Assembly (NCBI GenBank): GCA_030512335.1
Contig: JAULSU010000001.1
Coordinates: 186,001 to 250,000 of the forward strand
DNA length: 64,000 bases
Reading direction: 5' to 3'
DNA from: Immersiella caudata
Taxonomy: Eukaryota; Ascomycota; Sordariomycetes; Sordariales; Lasiosphaeriaceae
This document shows, piece after piece, positions 44,793-54,412 of this stretch. The position numbers and the translations under genes were made by a program. The notes beneath the pieces were generated by a model. It ran no database searches and was not told the DNA's origin. It saw nothing but the letters and a program-made list of their open reading frames with translations. Within the stretch, counting starts at the first letter, position 1; each line of letters opens with the position of its first letter.

Positions 44793-47700
44793 ATGCGCCT
44801 CTTACAATACAACACTGCCGGCGAGCTCTCCCTGACGGAAGACTTTCCCAGCAACAAAGTCCCTGAATATGCGATACTTTCACATACTTGGGGTGATCAA
44901 GAGGTTCTCTTCACAGACCTGATGGAGGCAAGAGGCAAGGGTAAAGCCGGCTACACCAAGATTCGGTTCTGTGGAGATCAAGCGACGGAAGATGGTTTGC
45001 AGTTCTTCTGGGTCGACACATGCTGCATCGACAAATCCAACAGTATCGAGCTTCAGGGCGCCATCAACTCCATGTTTCGTTGGTATCGCGATGCAGCGAA
45101 GTGCTACGTCTATCTCAGCGACGTCTCGGCCGAAGAATCCAACTGGGAACAGGCTTTTCGAGCGAGCAGATGGTTCACTCGCGGATGGACCCTCCAAGAA
45201 CTCATTGCCCCAGCATCCGTCGATTTCTTTTCGAGAGAGGGCGTGCACCTAGGGGATAAGGGGTCCCTGGAGCATCAGATTCACTCCGTGACGAAGATTC
45301 CCCTGGCAGCCCTCCAAGGCAGCCCTCTGTCTGCTTTCGGTGTTCAGGAGCGGATGGCGTGGATAGGGGAGCGCCAGACAACACATGAAGAAGACAGGGC
45401 ATACTCGCTATTTGGACTTTTCGACGTCCATATGCCGCTTCTCTATGGTGAAGGAGAAACAAAAGCATTCAGGCGACTTGGAGAGGAGATAGCCCGCGGA
45501 GAGGGTCATATCATCTCCCGAAGAGACAAGGAAAACAAGATTCTCGGGCGCCTCAACACATCACCATACCAAGATCGGAAAGACGTCAACCCGGACCGTG
45601 TCCCAGGCACATGCGAATGGTTCGTGTCCCATCCACGCTTCCGAGAGTGGCAAGGCAGCCAGTCGTCAAGAATACTTTGGGTGTCTGCAGACCCCGGCTG
45701 CGGAAAGTCTGTTTTGGCAAAGCACCTAGTCGATTCGGTTCTTCCGACTACCAGGTCCAGATTGGTGTGCTACTTCTTCTTCAAGGATGGCTTCAACGAC
45801 CAGATAAACGCAACCAGCGCTCTCTGTTGCATTCTCCACCAGATTTTCAAGCAGAGACGCAGTTTACTCTCTAGCACAATTCTCGATCAGCTCGATGCCG
45901 GGGGAGAAACCATCACCCAGTCATTTAGTGAGATTTGGAAGATCCTCATCGACGTCGCAAAAGATGAGTGCGCTGGTGAAATAATCTGTTTGCTCGACGC
46001 TGTTGATGAATGCGAAAGCGAAGGACGGTCCCAACTTGCTCGGGCACTATGCAGGCTATATGGCACTACGACAAATTTCAACCTGAAGTTTCTCTTGACG
46101 AGTCGGCCTTACGATGAGATTCGACGCAGCTTCCAGCCTCTCGACGCCGCGGAGTTGCCGATGATTCGTTTAAGCGGGGAAAGCAGCGCTGAGATATCAA
46201 TGATTTCTCGGGAGATCAGCATCTTCATCAAAGCCAGAGCCCAGGATCTCGCAACACGACTGAGACTTACAGATAAGGAGCATAGCGTTCTTTTGGGGCA
46301 GCTTATGCGTGTTCCTAACCAAACATACCTATGGGTGCATCTTACTCTCGACATTATCCAGAAGGCCGTCGGGGTCGACAGAGACAAAATCGTCGCCATT
46401 ACTTCCCAGCTTCCCAAGACGGTTAATGAGGCATATGACAAGATCCTTTCCAAGAGTGGCGACCCCGAAATGGCCATAAAAATCCTGCACATCATCGTGG
46501 CGGCAGCACGGCCCTTGACCATGGTGGAGATGGGCGTGGCGCTCGCTCTTCAGAGAGACCATCGATCGTACGATGACCTAGAGCTCAAATCCGAAGATCG
46601 TCTTCGCGACGATATACGAGACGTCTGTGGGCTCTTTGTAACGGTGATTGATTCGAGGATCTACTTGCTTCATCAGACTGCGAGAGAATTCTTGGTTTAC
46701 GACAAAGCGGGTCCTCTTCAAGGCGCTCAGGAAGATCTCAGGTGGAAACATGTGTTACAGCCTCAAGAGTCACATCGCATTCTAGCCGAGATCTGCGTTT
46801 GGCATCTCCTCCTCGCGGAGCTGGAGACTTGCCCTCTCGACGAAAACGGGTCGCTAAACCAATACGCTAGGGATCATGTCTTCCTTGACTATTCGGCTAA
46901 GAATTGGGCCACACACTTTCGCGAGCTGCCGGCGGGAACCCAGAAGGTCATGACAAAGCAGATACTCGAGATTTGCGACATAAGTTCCAATCGCTTCCGG
47001 ACCTGGTTCAGGATCTACTGGACAACTACCAGCACCGACTGCCCTGAAGGCTTTACCCCCCTCATGGTTGCATCATACTTTGGCCTGGACACAGCCGCCC
47101 AATTTTTGCGGCAGGAGGATGGCAGCGATCTAGATTCACGGGACGCCACATACCAGCGATCAGCGTTATCCTGGGCTGCAAAAAATGGCTTCGACGCCGT
47201 CGTCAAGCTCTTGACTGAAGATACCGGTTCCGGTCTAGGGAGACTCAAACGCCGATATAAAAGAGGAGATAGAGTGAACTCGGTCGACAAATACGGCCGG
47301 ACGCCATTGACATATTCAGTCTGGAGTGGGAACGTGGCAACCGTCAAGTTGCTCATCAAGGCAGGCGCTAAAGTGGCCGTGAGAGACGAGATTGGGGGGA
47401 CGCCTCTGTCATATGCCATCTGCAACGGTCACGAGCAAATGGTTGAGCAACTGATTGGGAAAGGGAAGCAGGCTGATTCAGTGGGTTCAATTGTCCGCGA
47501 CCTACTGCGATCCGCTGTAAAGAAAGGCGATGAAGCGGTTGTCGAGTTGCTTGTTGAGACACGCGGAGTCGACATCAACGCGGAGGGCGGCGATGGCCGA
47601 ACATTACTATCGCATGCCTCAGAACATGGCCACACTATCATAATGAAGACCCTACTCAGAAAGGCGGACATCAATGCACAGGGTCGTGATGGAGCAACAG

Positions 47701-49015
47701 CATTGCATTGGGCTACGATGGGACGAGATAAAGCGCCAATATCACTTCTACTGGAGAGTAAAGCGGATGTTGAAGCTAAGGACAGGAACGGTAGCACACC
47801 ATTAGCCTGGGCGCTCGAAACCAAGTTCGACCCCAGCATTGAAATGTTACTTATGGAACGTCAAGACATAGACTACGAGTATGAAATTGTAAGTTCACCC
47901 ACTGGGAATCTCGAAAGCAAGGGCATTGTACTAACCCTGGCTTTTCGTGGCTGTTGTAGGATGTAAGTGAGGCTGAGCTTTGTGAAAAGGCGGTCACTAA
48001 CCCTGGCTTTTCGTGGCTATTATAGATTGTAAGTAAGCCTGAGCTTTGTGAATCAGGCAGCTGCTAACCCTGGCTTTTCGTGGCTGTTATAGGGTGTAAG
48101 TAAGCCTGAGCTTTGTGAATCAGGCAGCTGCTAACCCTGGCTTTTCGTGGCTGTTATAGGGTGTAAGTAAGCCTGAGCTTTGTGAATCAGGCAGCTGCTA
48201 ACCCTGGCTTTTCGTGGCTGTTATAGCGTGTAAGTAAGCCTGAGCTTTGTGAATCAGGCAGCTGCTAACCCTGGCTTTTCGTGGCTGTTATAGCTTGTAA
48301 GTAAGCCTGAGCTTTGTGAATCAGGCAGCTGCTAACCCTGGCTTTTCGTGGCTGTTATAGCTTGTAAGTAAGCCTGAGCTTTGTGAATCAGGCAGCTGCT
48401 AACCCTGGCTTTTCGTGGCTGTTATAGCGTGTAAGTAAGCCTGAGCTTTGTGAATCAGGCAGCTGCTAACCCTGGCTTTTCGTGGCTGTTATAGCGTGTA
48501 AGTAAGCCTGAGCTTTGTGAATCAGGCAGCTGATAACCCTGGCTTTTCGTGGCTGTTATAGACTGTAAGTAAGCCTGAGCTTTGTGAATCAGGCAGCTGC
48601 TAACCCTGGCTTTTCGTGGCTGTTATAGCGTGTAAGTAAGCCTGAGCTTTGTGAATCAGGCAGCTGCTAACCCTGGCTTCTTATTGTTACCTATAGCGTG
48701 TAAGTAAAGCCTAGCTGCTTCTTTTTTAGTTACCAATCTAACAATATTTAGACACCGCTTTTACGATCTGTGGAAATTGGATACGAATATGCCGTAAGAC
48801 TATTACTTGAGAAGGGTGCTATGCCTACTCTCAAGTGTAGGAGCGGCAATTCGCCTCTATCGTTGGCTAAGGATTTAGGAAGCAGCGAAATGATCCGGCT
48901 GCTAGAATCATATTGTCCTGTGCAGGTAGGACTGCCTGAATTTGCCAGCGTAGATTACTGGATGTTAACGCAACTACAGACTGAAGAAGCTCGCGCCACA
49001 TTAGGGAGCATTTAG
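44793..49015 (+). CDS. HET-NACHT-ankyrin protein (NLR-like) with a tandem intron array
   Basis: The first exon, 44793-47888 (1,032 codons), encodes a HET domain (residues 1-220: YAILSHTWGDQEV, FFWVDTCCIDK, SRWFTRGWTLQELIAP, AYSLFGLFDVHMPLLYGEGE). A NACHT follows, with Walker A DPGCGKS at 300-306 and Walker B ICLLDAVDEC at 398-407, then ankyrin repeats from about residue 755. Domain order matches Podospora HET-E/HET-D, with ankyrins in place of WD40. The last exon (48752-49013, with stop at 49013-49015) begins TPLLRSVEIGYEYAVRLLLE, the core of a further ankyrin repeat. Between them lie 13 intron-like units separated by three bases each (see the array entry). With all 12 one-codon micro-exons kept, the protein has 1,131 residues; with none, 1,119. 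Likely a cytoplasmic non-self sensor and death trigger. Confidence 0.88.
47889..48751 (+). repeat. Tandem array of 13 intron-like units with 3-nt spacers
   Basis: Units: 47889-47959, 47963-48025, 48029-48092, 48096-48159, 48163-48226, 48230-48293, 48297-48360, 48364-48427, 48431-48494, 48498-48561, 48565-48628, 48632-48696, 48700-48751. Each starts GTAAGT and ends TAG; most carry CTAAC 25 nt before the end. Units 3-9 and 11 are identical (64 nt). Unit 10 differs by one base in the branch motif (ATAAC). Units 1, 2, 12 and 13 are edge variants: unit 1 shares only the 3' half and unit 12 only the 5' half. The spacers are GAT, ATT, GGT, GGT, CGT, CTT, CTT, CGT, CGT, ACT, CGT, CGT, all in phase. 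Each full unit can form a six-pair stem (GCCTGA with TCAGGC, ten-base loop) between donor and branch site. Splicing mode is not known from DNA. Confidence 0.93.
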
Positions 49016-49979
49016 GAGCGAGGATTCCAGGACTATTCGGGATTTGATGTCTGCTCATGTCGAAGTCGCATGATGGATGCGAAGTAAGCTAATATTGATT
49101 TCAAAAGAATGCGGTAACTATAAGAATGCGAACTTATCAGGAGATCACCCGAAATGTGTTCCCCATTGATAAATTTGTTATTTGAGTTGACGATTACTGA
49201 TCAGGATATCTGCACCGCTATGGATCGAACTTAATTCAAGGTGGGCTGTCTATGAAACTTAGAATGCAAGTGAGAGCCATAATACTGAAGTTTGTGCCTG
49301 TTAACAACACTTCTTCACTCTGCCTCTCGGCGGCCATACCGGCGAATTTGCTGACTCCACCGCTAATATTTCAGGTTATGCCATCAGCTGCTTTCTAGTA
49401 GTCTTATTTTACGCAGCTCTCATTTCTATTCTCCTCATAGCCCACACTATGTCTTGGCGCATAGAACTTTGTTACTTTTGACGTGGTTTAGAACCACCCA
49501 CAAGAGTTTCGTCACCCCAACAATAATCAAGCTGTCCTGTTCTCCTTTATTACTAAAGAGTGAAACAGCGGGGTCTTTAAGTGGGCAGCGTGTTTTTAAG
49601 ATGGGGACTCCTAGCACGAAAAGTAAGTGAGAGCTTGGTCAGTCATTCTCCTAGCTATGACACAAGCCCCTTGGTCCGCTGTTTGCGATGCAGTTGTGAT
49701 AAGGAAACGAAAGGGTATCACGAGGTGTATGATCTTACAGAGGCTGGTCTCTTATTTCTAGGAGATTTCTCAGCCACCCATTAAGCCAGGTCCAAGACCT
49801 AGCTCCTTGCACTTAAACGTAGTCATGTCAAAGATAGTCCCAAACTCAGGCTCATTGCATACGAGGAGGTGGGATACCAGTTACAGAAGGTAGTTAGATG
49901 GCACCGAAAGCAGCCTCTGTTTGTTTTCGTTTTGCGAACTGTTATCCGTTTGAAGGCAAATTACGGTATGTAATGAACC
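49016..49979. other. 3' flank of the HET-NACHT-ankyrin gene, no gene seen
   Basis: AT-richer DNA with short frames only. Confidence 0.45.
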
Positions 49980-51180
49980 CTGAGAGATCAGCACTGGTGG
50001 CACAGTCTGCATCGATAAGTCTAGCAGCGCGGAGCTCGCTGAGGCCATCAACTCTATGTTTCTTTGATACTAACGCGCCAGTCTGTGCTACGTTTTCGTC
50101 TCAAACTTTGGCAACAATCCTACAGAGGATGGATGACTCGTGGCCTGGCCGACTGCCGGTGGTTCACGCGTAGGTGGAATTTAAGGAACCCATTGCGCCC
50201 CACCATGTCGAGTTTTTTAACCAAGACTGGTGGCTTTGCGGCACGAAGAGCGATCTGGCCGACGAATTAACAAACATCACTTATATCGACGACAACGGTC
50301 TCCAGCATCGCGCAAGACTTTCCTCGGTGTTAGCGGTGATAAAATGAGCTGGGCTTCATCCCGCGAGACAACTCGAATCGAGGATACGGCGTATTGCCTG
50401 CTCGGTATCCTCGGCATCAATTTGCCTTTACTTTACGGTGAGGAAGAAAAAGCCTTTCGCCGTCTGCAGGAGGAGATCATTCGGACCACGCCAGACCTCA
50501 CCATTCTGATCTCGAGGCAGCCGGAGCCTATGGCCGCACTTTCCAGTATTCCTCGCGAAGAGGTAATTTCCGGCGTGCTTGCCAACTCTCCTCGGGCCTT
50601 TTCAGGCTCCGGTTCCATCACCAAGGGAGAGGCATTCAAACAGCCAGAGTTCAACATGACCCGTAGGGGTATCAAGATTCCCTCTAACTGGCTGGAGATG
50701 AGAGAGTTGCCTGGAAAAGATGCATTTACAAGTACATCCTACCACTGGAAGTTGTAAACGCAAAGGGCGAACACCTGGGCATTCATTTGGAGGGATTCAA
50801 CAAGAACAAATATGTCAGAGCTGCATCTTCAGACTGGACAATCCTGTCATGCGAGGGAGATGACACCGAGTGGCTCTCCCAAGGGACCTCGCGTCTCCCC
50901 AACGGAGAAATACCTCCTCACTGATCTTCTGCCTCTCGGTCTCGACATCACGCACGATGTTTCCATCTCCACTGCATCATCAATGCCCAGAAAGAGGAGA
51001 ATGATTCAATCAATAGAACCGCCTTGGGCGCAGATTGATCAAGTGTGGCCACGTGACTGCTATGATATATCAAATGGCGCCTTCCTCCCTCAACTCGAGG
51101 ACCCAAGGAGTGACTTCGCGGCCTTGAGACTGAAAGCGCACACCACCACTCCAGAAAACCACTCGCTAGATAAATTTTAG
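49980..51180 (+). pseudogene. HET-domain relic, multiply frameshifted
   Basis: Pieces in order: CIDKSSSAELAEAINSMF near 50005-50065 followed by stops; RWFTRRWNLRNP near 50160-50195, where the family has RWFTRGWTLQEL; then a longer intact frame to 50757 with MSWASSRETTRIEDTAYCLL, GILGINLPLLYGE and KAFRRLQEEIIRT. The last is the end of a HET domain. A further shift near 50740 leads to LEVVNAKGEHLGIHLEG and SSDWTILSCEG in the next frame. Stops and shifts rule out a full product. Related to, but clearly diverged from, the HET domain of the gene at 44793. Confidence 0.85.
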
Positions 51181-51304
51181 TTTATTTTCATTGCCCTGGG
51201 TTGGTTCTCTCTCCAGGAAACCGAGCCCCCCTCCCTAGGTCACCGTCTTTAATACTAACAGGCTGCCTACTGCCGTCGTTAGGCAGCTTGAGGAGGACTT
51301 TGAA

Positions 51305-51574
51305 ATGGCTCTGAACACCAAAGGTGTTAGGGATTCCATTGTAAACTGTCAGATACTAAGAATTTCTGGCGACACGGTTCCTAACGAAGATGGAACCTAC
51401 TCTTTCACATCCACTCTGGTGAGGGATAAGCGCGTCTGCGACTATCCGTTTTGGAGGATAGATTTCATCTGGGAGAAGTATCGAAAGGGTAATGCACCTC
51501 AAACAACCCCGGGGGAATGGGAAAGTAACTACAAGCGAGCAGCCCGGGTTGCGGTTATCCAATTAGTTGACTAG
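51305..51574 (+). other. Open frame of unknown origin after the HET relic
   Basis: The 89-residue frame (GVRDSIVNCQILRISGDTVP..., YPFWRIDFIWEKYRKG) is open further upstream in the same frame (RQLEEDFE). Sequence complexity looks coding, but I recognise no family. It may be the C-terminal end of the HET relic or a separate remnant. Confidence 0.3.
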
Positions 51575-52625
51575 GCATTGGCCGAGAAAGCGTTTGTCGG
51601 GAGTGGTTGGATTCCTGGAGTCCCTAGAAATGTCAAGGGGATGAGGGAAGGCGTTGATGAGTGCTTCCTCGAATTGCACTTGACCTGGAGGTTTCACCCC
51701 CCCGATCCCATGGTTCAAGTCCAAACCATAAAATAATCACCTCAGTGAGGCTTAGGGAGATCTAGGAAGGTGACATGGCAGAGCATAACATAGTCTGGAC
51801 GTGTCTTGTCAAGCTAAAAAATCTAAACACGACGCGTTTATGCTACACGCCTTAAAAAATCTTCACCGTTTGATGGAGCTAAAGACAGGGGCCCGATGCA
51901 GGAATCCGGCCACAACACCTCAGGCAGCAAACACGACTCTCCATTCAGAGATTACCTCCAGTCTTACCACTGTGGTTAGTCTTATCTCAGTTTCTGACCA
52001 CTTTAATACCCATCTTCGATAAGTCTACTCCTCCCCCCGAACACTGCTAATTACTACCTACTTGTGGAAATAGTAGCGGACAAAAGGGCAACTGGCCGGG
52101 AATGTATTGAGAGCATGAGGTAGCATAAGAAACCGAAAATATGACGAGGAAAAGCATATATTCGGGGGCAATCATTCGCGGGGAAGAGGAGACAAAATTA
52201 TCGACTCACATTGGCGTTTGGCTTTCTGAGGTAAGTGGGGCTCCTGATGGACTTTCGGATGAGGTGATCGTGAAGGCTTGTTTTCAGGCTGGGGGCGGCG
52301 AATCGGACTCCCCTGCCATCTTTCACCAGGGCAGTCCTCTTGTCAAACTGGGCAGCGGGAGCGGGAACAGCCGCTCGGGTCAAGTCATTGCCGACATGAC
52401 GCAAGGCGAGATGTACCCCGCACCCAAAGCTTGAAATCAGCGCAGAACACTTGAATAAGAAAGCAACTCGCTCATCATTGGCCCAGCTAACCAAATACAG
52501 ACACGCAGGAGCCCTATCTCCGGTTCCTCTCCGGCCGAGACCCAGACGCCGTTCAGTACTAATTCAACCCCCAGTCCCATCACCACACCAACCACATATT
52601 TTCACCATCAACTTACACCACCAAA
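51575..52625. other. Intergenic, about 1 kb, nothing recognised
   Basis: A plus frame at 52141-52434 exists but has no domain and unremarkable sequence; not called as a gene. Confidence 0.45.
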
Positions 52626-53546
52626 ATGGCCTCCCCCTGGACATTCGCACCCCTCCCTCCCCTCCCGCCCACCATACTCCCGAACACCCTCCTCTACAAC
52701 GCCACCGCCACCCACACCCCCAGCTCAACATACCAAATCTCCCTCTCCTACCCCTTTGAATGGGGTGCCACTCCTACCCCCATTAACATCACAAACCACA
52801 TAACTCACACAATCTACATCCTTGACGGTAACGCCTTCTCCACCACCGCCTCCGAATTCCTCCGCCGCCGCAAACCCGTCGATCCCTCGCAACCCTCCAC
52901 CCTAGTCGTCGGAATCGGCTACCCCCTCTCCGATTCCGTCTACGCCCTCACCCAACGCGCAATCGACTTTGGGGCGCCAATACCCGGCGAACCCGTCCCT
53001 TTTGGCGCCGACTCCTTTTTGGAATTCATCGACTCCCATCTACGGCCTTGGGTTCGCAACACTGTCTTCCCCAATGTCAAATTCGGAAGGGGTGCAATCT
53101 TCGGACACTCCTCTGGTGGTTTGTTTGCTACCTGGGCACTTGCGAATCACCCCGGGATGTTTGACACTTGGATTGCAGCCAGTGCGTCGTTGACGTTACG
53201 GAATGGGACGGTGATGAGGGAGGTTACGGAGAGGTTTGGGGATGGGATTGACATCGAAGGGACTGTGGAATGGGGAAATGGGACGAGACCGGCAGTGTTT
53301 TTGGGGTATGGAGAAGGGGAAGATTATCCGGTGAGGAGAAGGACGCAGACGGAGGCGGAGTTTCAGGCTAGGAGGGGGCTGTTGCAGAGGTTTTCGCCGG
53401 GGAGGACGAGTCATGAGTTGTATGATCGGTTGGTGGGCAGCGGGAGGTTGAGAGATGTGGTGTTGAAGGGGTATGAGGGGCAGGAGCATGCTGCTGTTGG
53501 AGGGAGTGCGTTGATGGACGGGATTGCGTACTTTTTGGATTGGTAG
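52626..53546 (+). CDS. Alpha/beta-hydrolase of the IroE/Fes-type esterase family
   Basis: A single exon of 306 residues. The Esterase-D/enterochelin-esterase layout is clear: TIYILDGNAF near residue 65, TLVVGIGYP near 100, the nucleophile elbow GHSSGGLFATWAL near 165 (Ser in GHSSGG), and a late EGQEHAAVGGSALMDGIAYF with the likely catalytic His. Fungal relatives hydrolyse siderophores such as fusarinine and triacetylfusarinine C or other esters. Substrate here is not known and no siderophore synthesis gene is adjacent. No signal peptide, so probably cytoplasmic. Codon third positions change from C-rich at the 5' end to G-rich at the 3' end. Confidence 0.87.
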   Translation: MASPWTFAPLPPLPPTILPNTLLYNATATHTPSSTYQISLSYPFEWGATPTPINITNHITHTIYILDGNAFSTTASEFLRRRKPVDPSQPSTLVVGIGYPLSDSVYALTQRAIDFGAPIPGEPVPFGADSFLEFIDSHLRPWVRNTVFPNVKFGRGAIFGHSSGGLFATWALANHPGMFDTWIAASASLTLRNGTVMREVTERFGDGIDIEGTVEWGNGTRPAVFLGYGEGEDYPVRRRTQTEAEFQARRGLLQRFSPGRTSHELYDRLVGSGRLRDVVLKGYEGQEHAAVGGSALMDGIAYFLDW

Positions 53547-54330
53547 GGCCCAGCCCCTGACCCGCCACCAGCACGCCATCTCACTGCGAAGCTCGGTATA
53601 TTGTTGCGAGATTCGCTATAAGGACCGTGGTGAGTATTATGACGTTTTGTTTGCCGACTGTTAGCTTCCGGCTCACGAAGCGCACCTGTACCTACATTTC
53701 TTTTCTTGTTCCTTCGAAGCAAGCCATCCTTCTCGTCGATAGACGAATGCGTAATGAAATGCACAGGTCTGAGCACCTTGAATCTACGTCGATCAGATAT
53801 CGGCCAGGCGGTCACTTTGTCTAAGCCGCCAAGGTTGGAAGCGACATCGGTGCTTCGACAATAAAGATGACACCAAATGTGGTACCCCCCGGATGTCTGG
53901 TGCTGCGCCGAAGATGTGTAGAATGATGGTACGATAGTGCAGAAACGCGTGCCTGGAGACGTGGACTGCATCATCAACCCAACTTACATAGAATCTACTT
54001 GGAAAAACTATAACACGGGCTTACATAACCTCGAATTTTTCAGCGTCTGACAAAGCACCCTCCCGCTGTGCATCGGCAAACACCAATCAAAGGCCCTAAT
54101 CTCTTAGAGTTCCTGACATGCGGCAGTTGGGTCCCCACACGAGATCAATCTGGTGGACCCAAAATCGGGAAACAATATTCCGGCAGCGGGGACTAGTGGG
54201 GAGTCGAATCCGATTGGTAATGTAATTGATCAATCGGCGCAAAATTGACACCGTTTAGCGGCACGCAAGTGCGGCAAGGGGTTGCACAATAAATCCGAGT
54301 CATAGTTATACCACCTCCTTCCATCCGGTC
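53547..54330. other. Intergenic, no gene seen
   Basis: Short frames only; nothing supported. Confidence 0.45.
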
Positions 54331-54336
54331 TATAAA
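54331..54336 (+). promoter_or_regulatory. TATA box before Old Yellow Enzyme gene
   Basis: TATAAA lies 82 bp before the ATG at 54413, in an AT-rich 5' flank. The distance fits a core promoter in a regulated fungal gene. Confidence 0.55.
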
Positions 54337-54412
54337 GGAATTCCTAATCCCAAAAACTACACCCGCAACCCCCATAAAAATTAACACATCGACAGAAACA
54401 ACAGCCAACACC

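Noticed and set aside
47889..48751. CRISPR-like regular repeats with spacers
   Set aside because: The period is regular, but the spacers are only three bases, the genome is eukaryotic, and the repeat edges are splice sites.
52141..52434. Plus-strand gene of 97 residues
   Set aside because: No domain or signal peptide, and no supporting context.
54185..54240. tRNA gene near a GAGTCGAATCC motif
   Set aside because: The T-loop-like string is not preceded by a cloverleaf of the right size.
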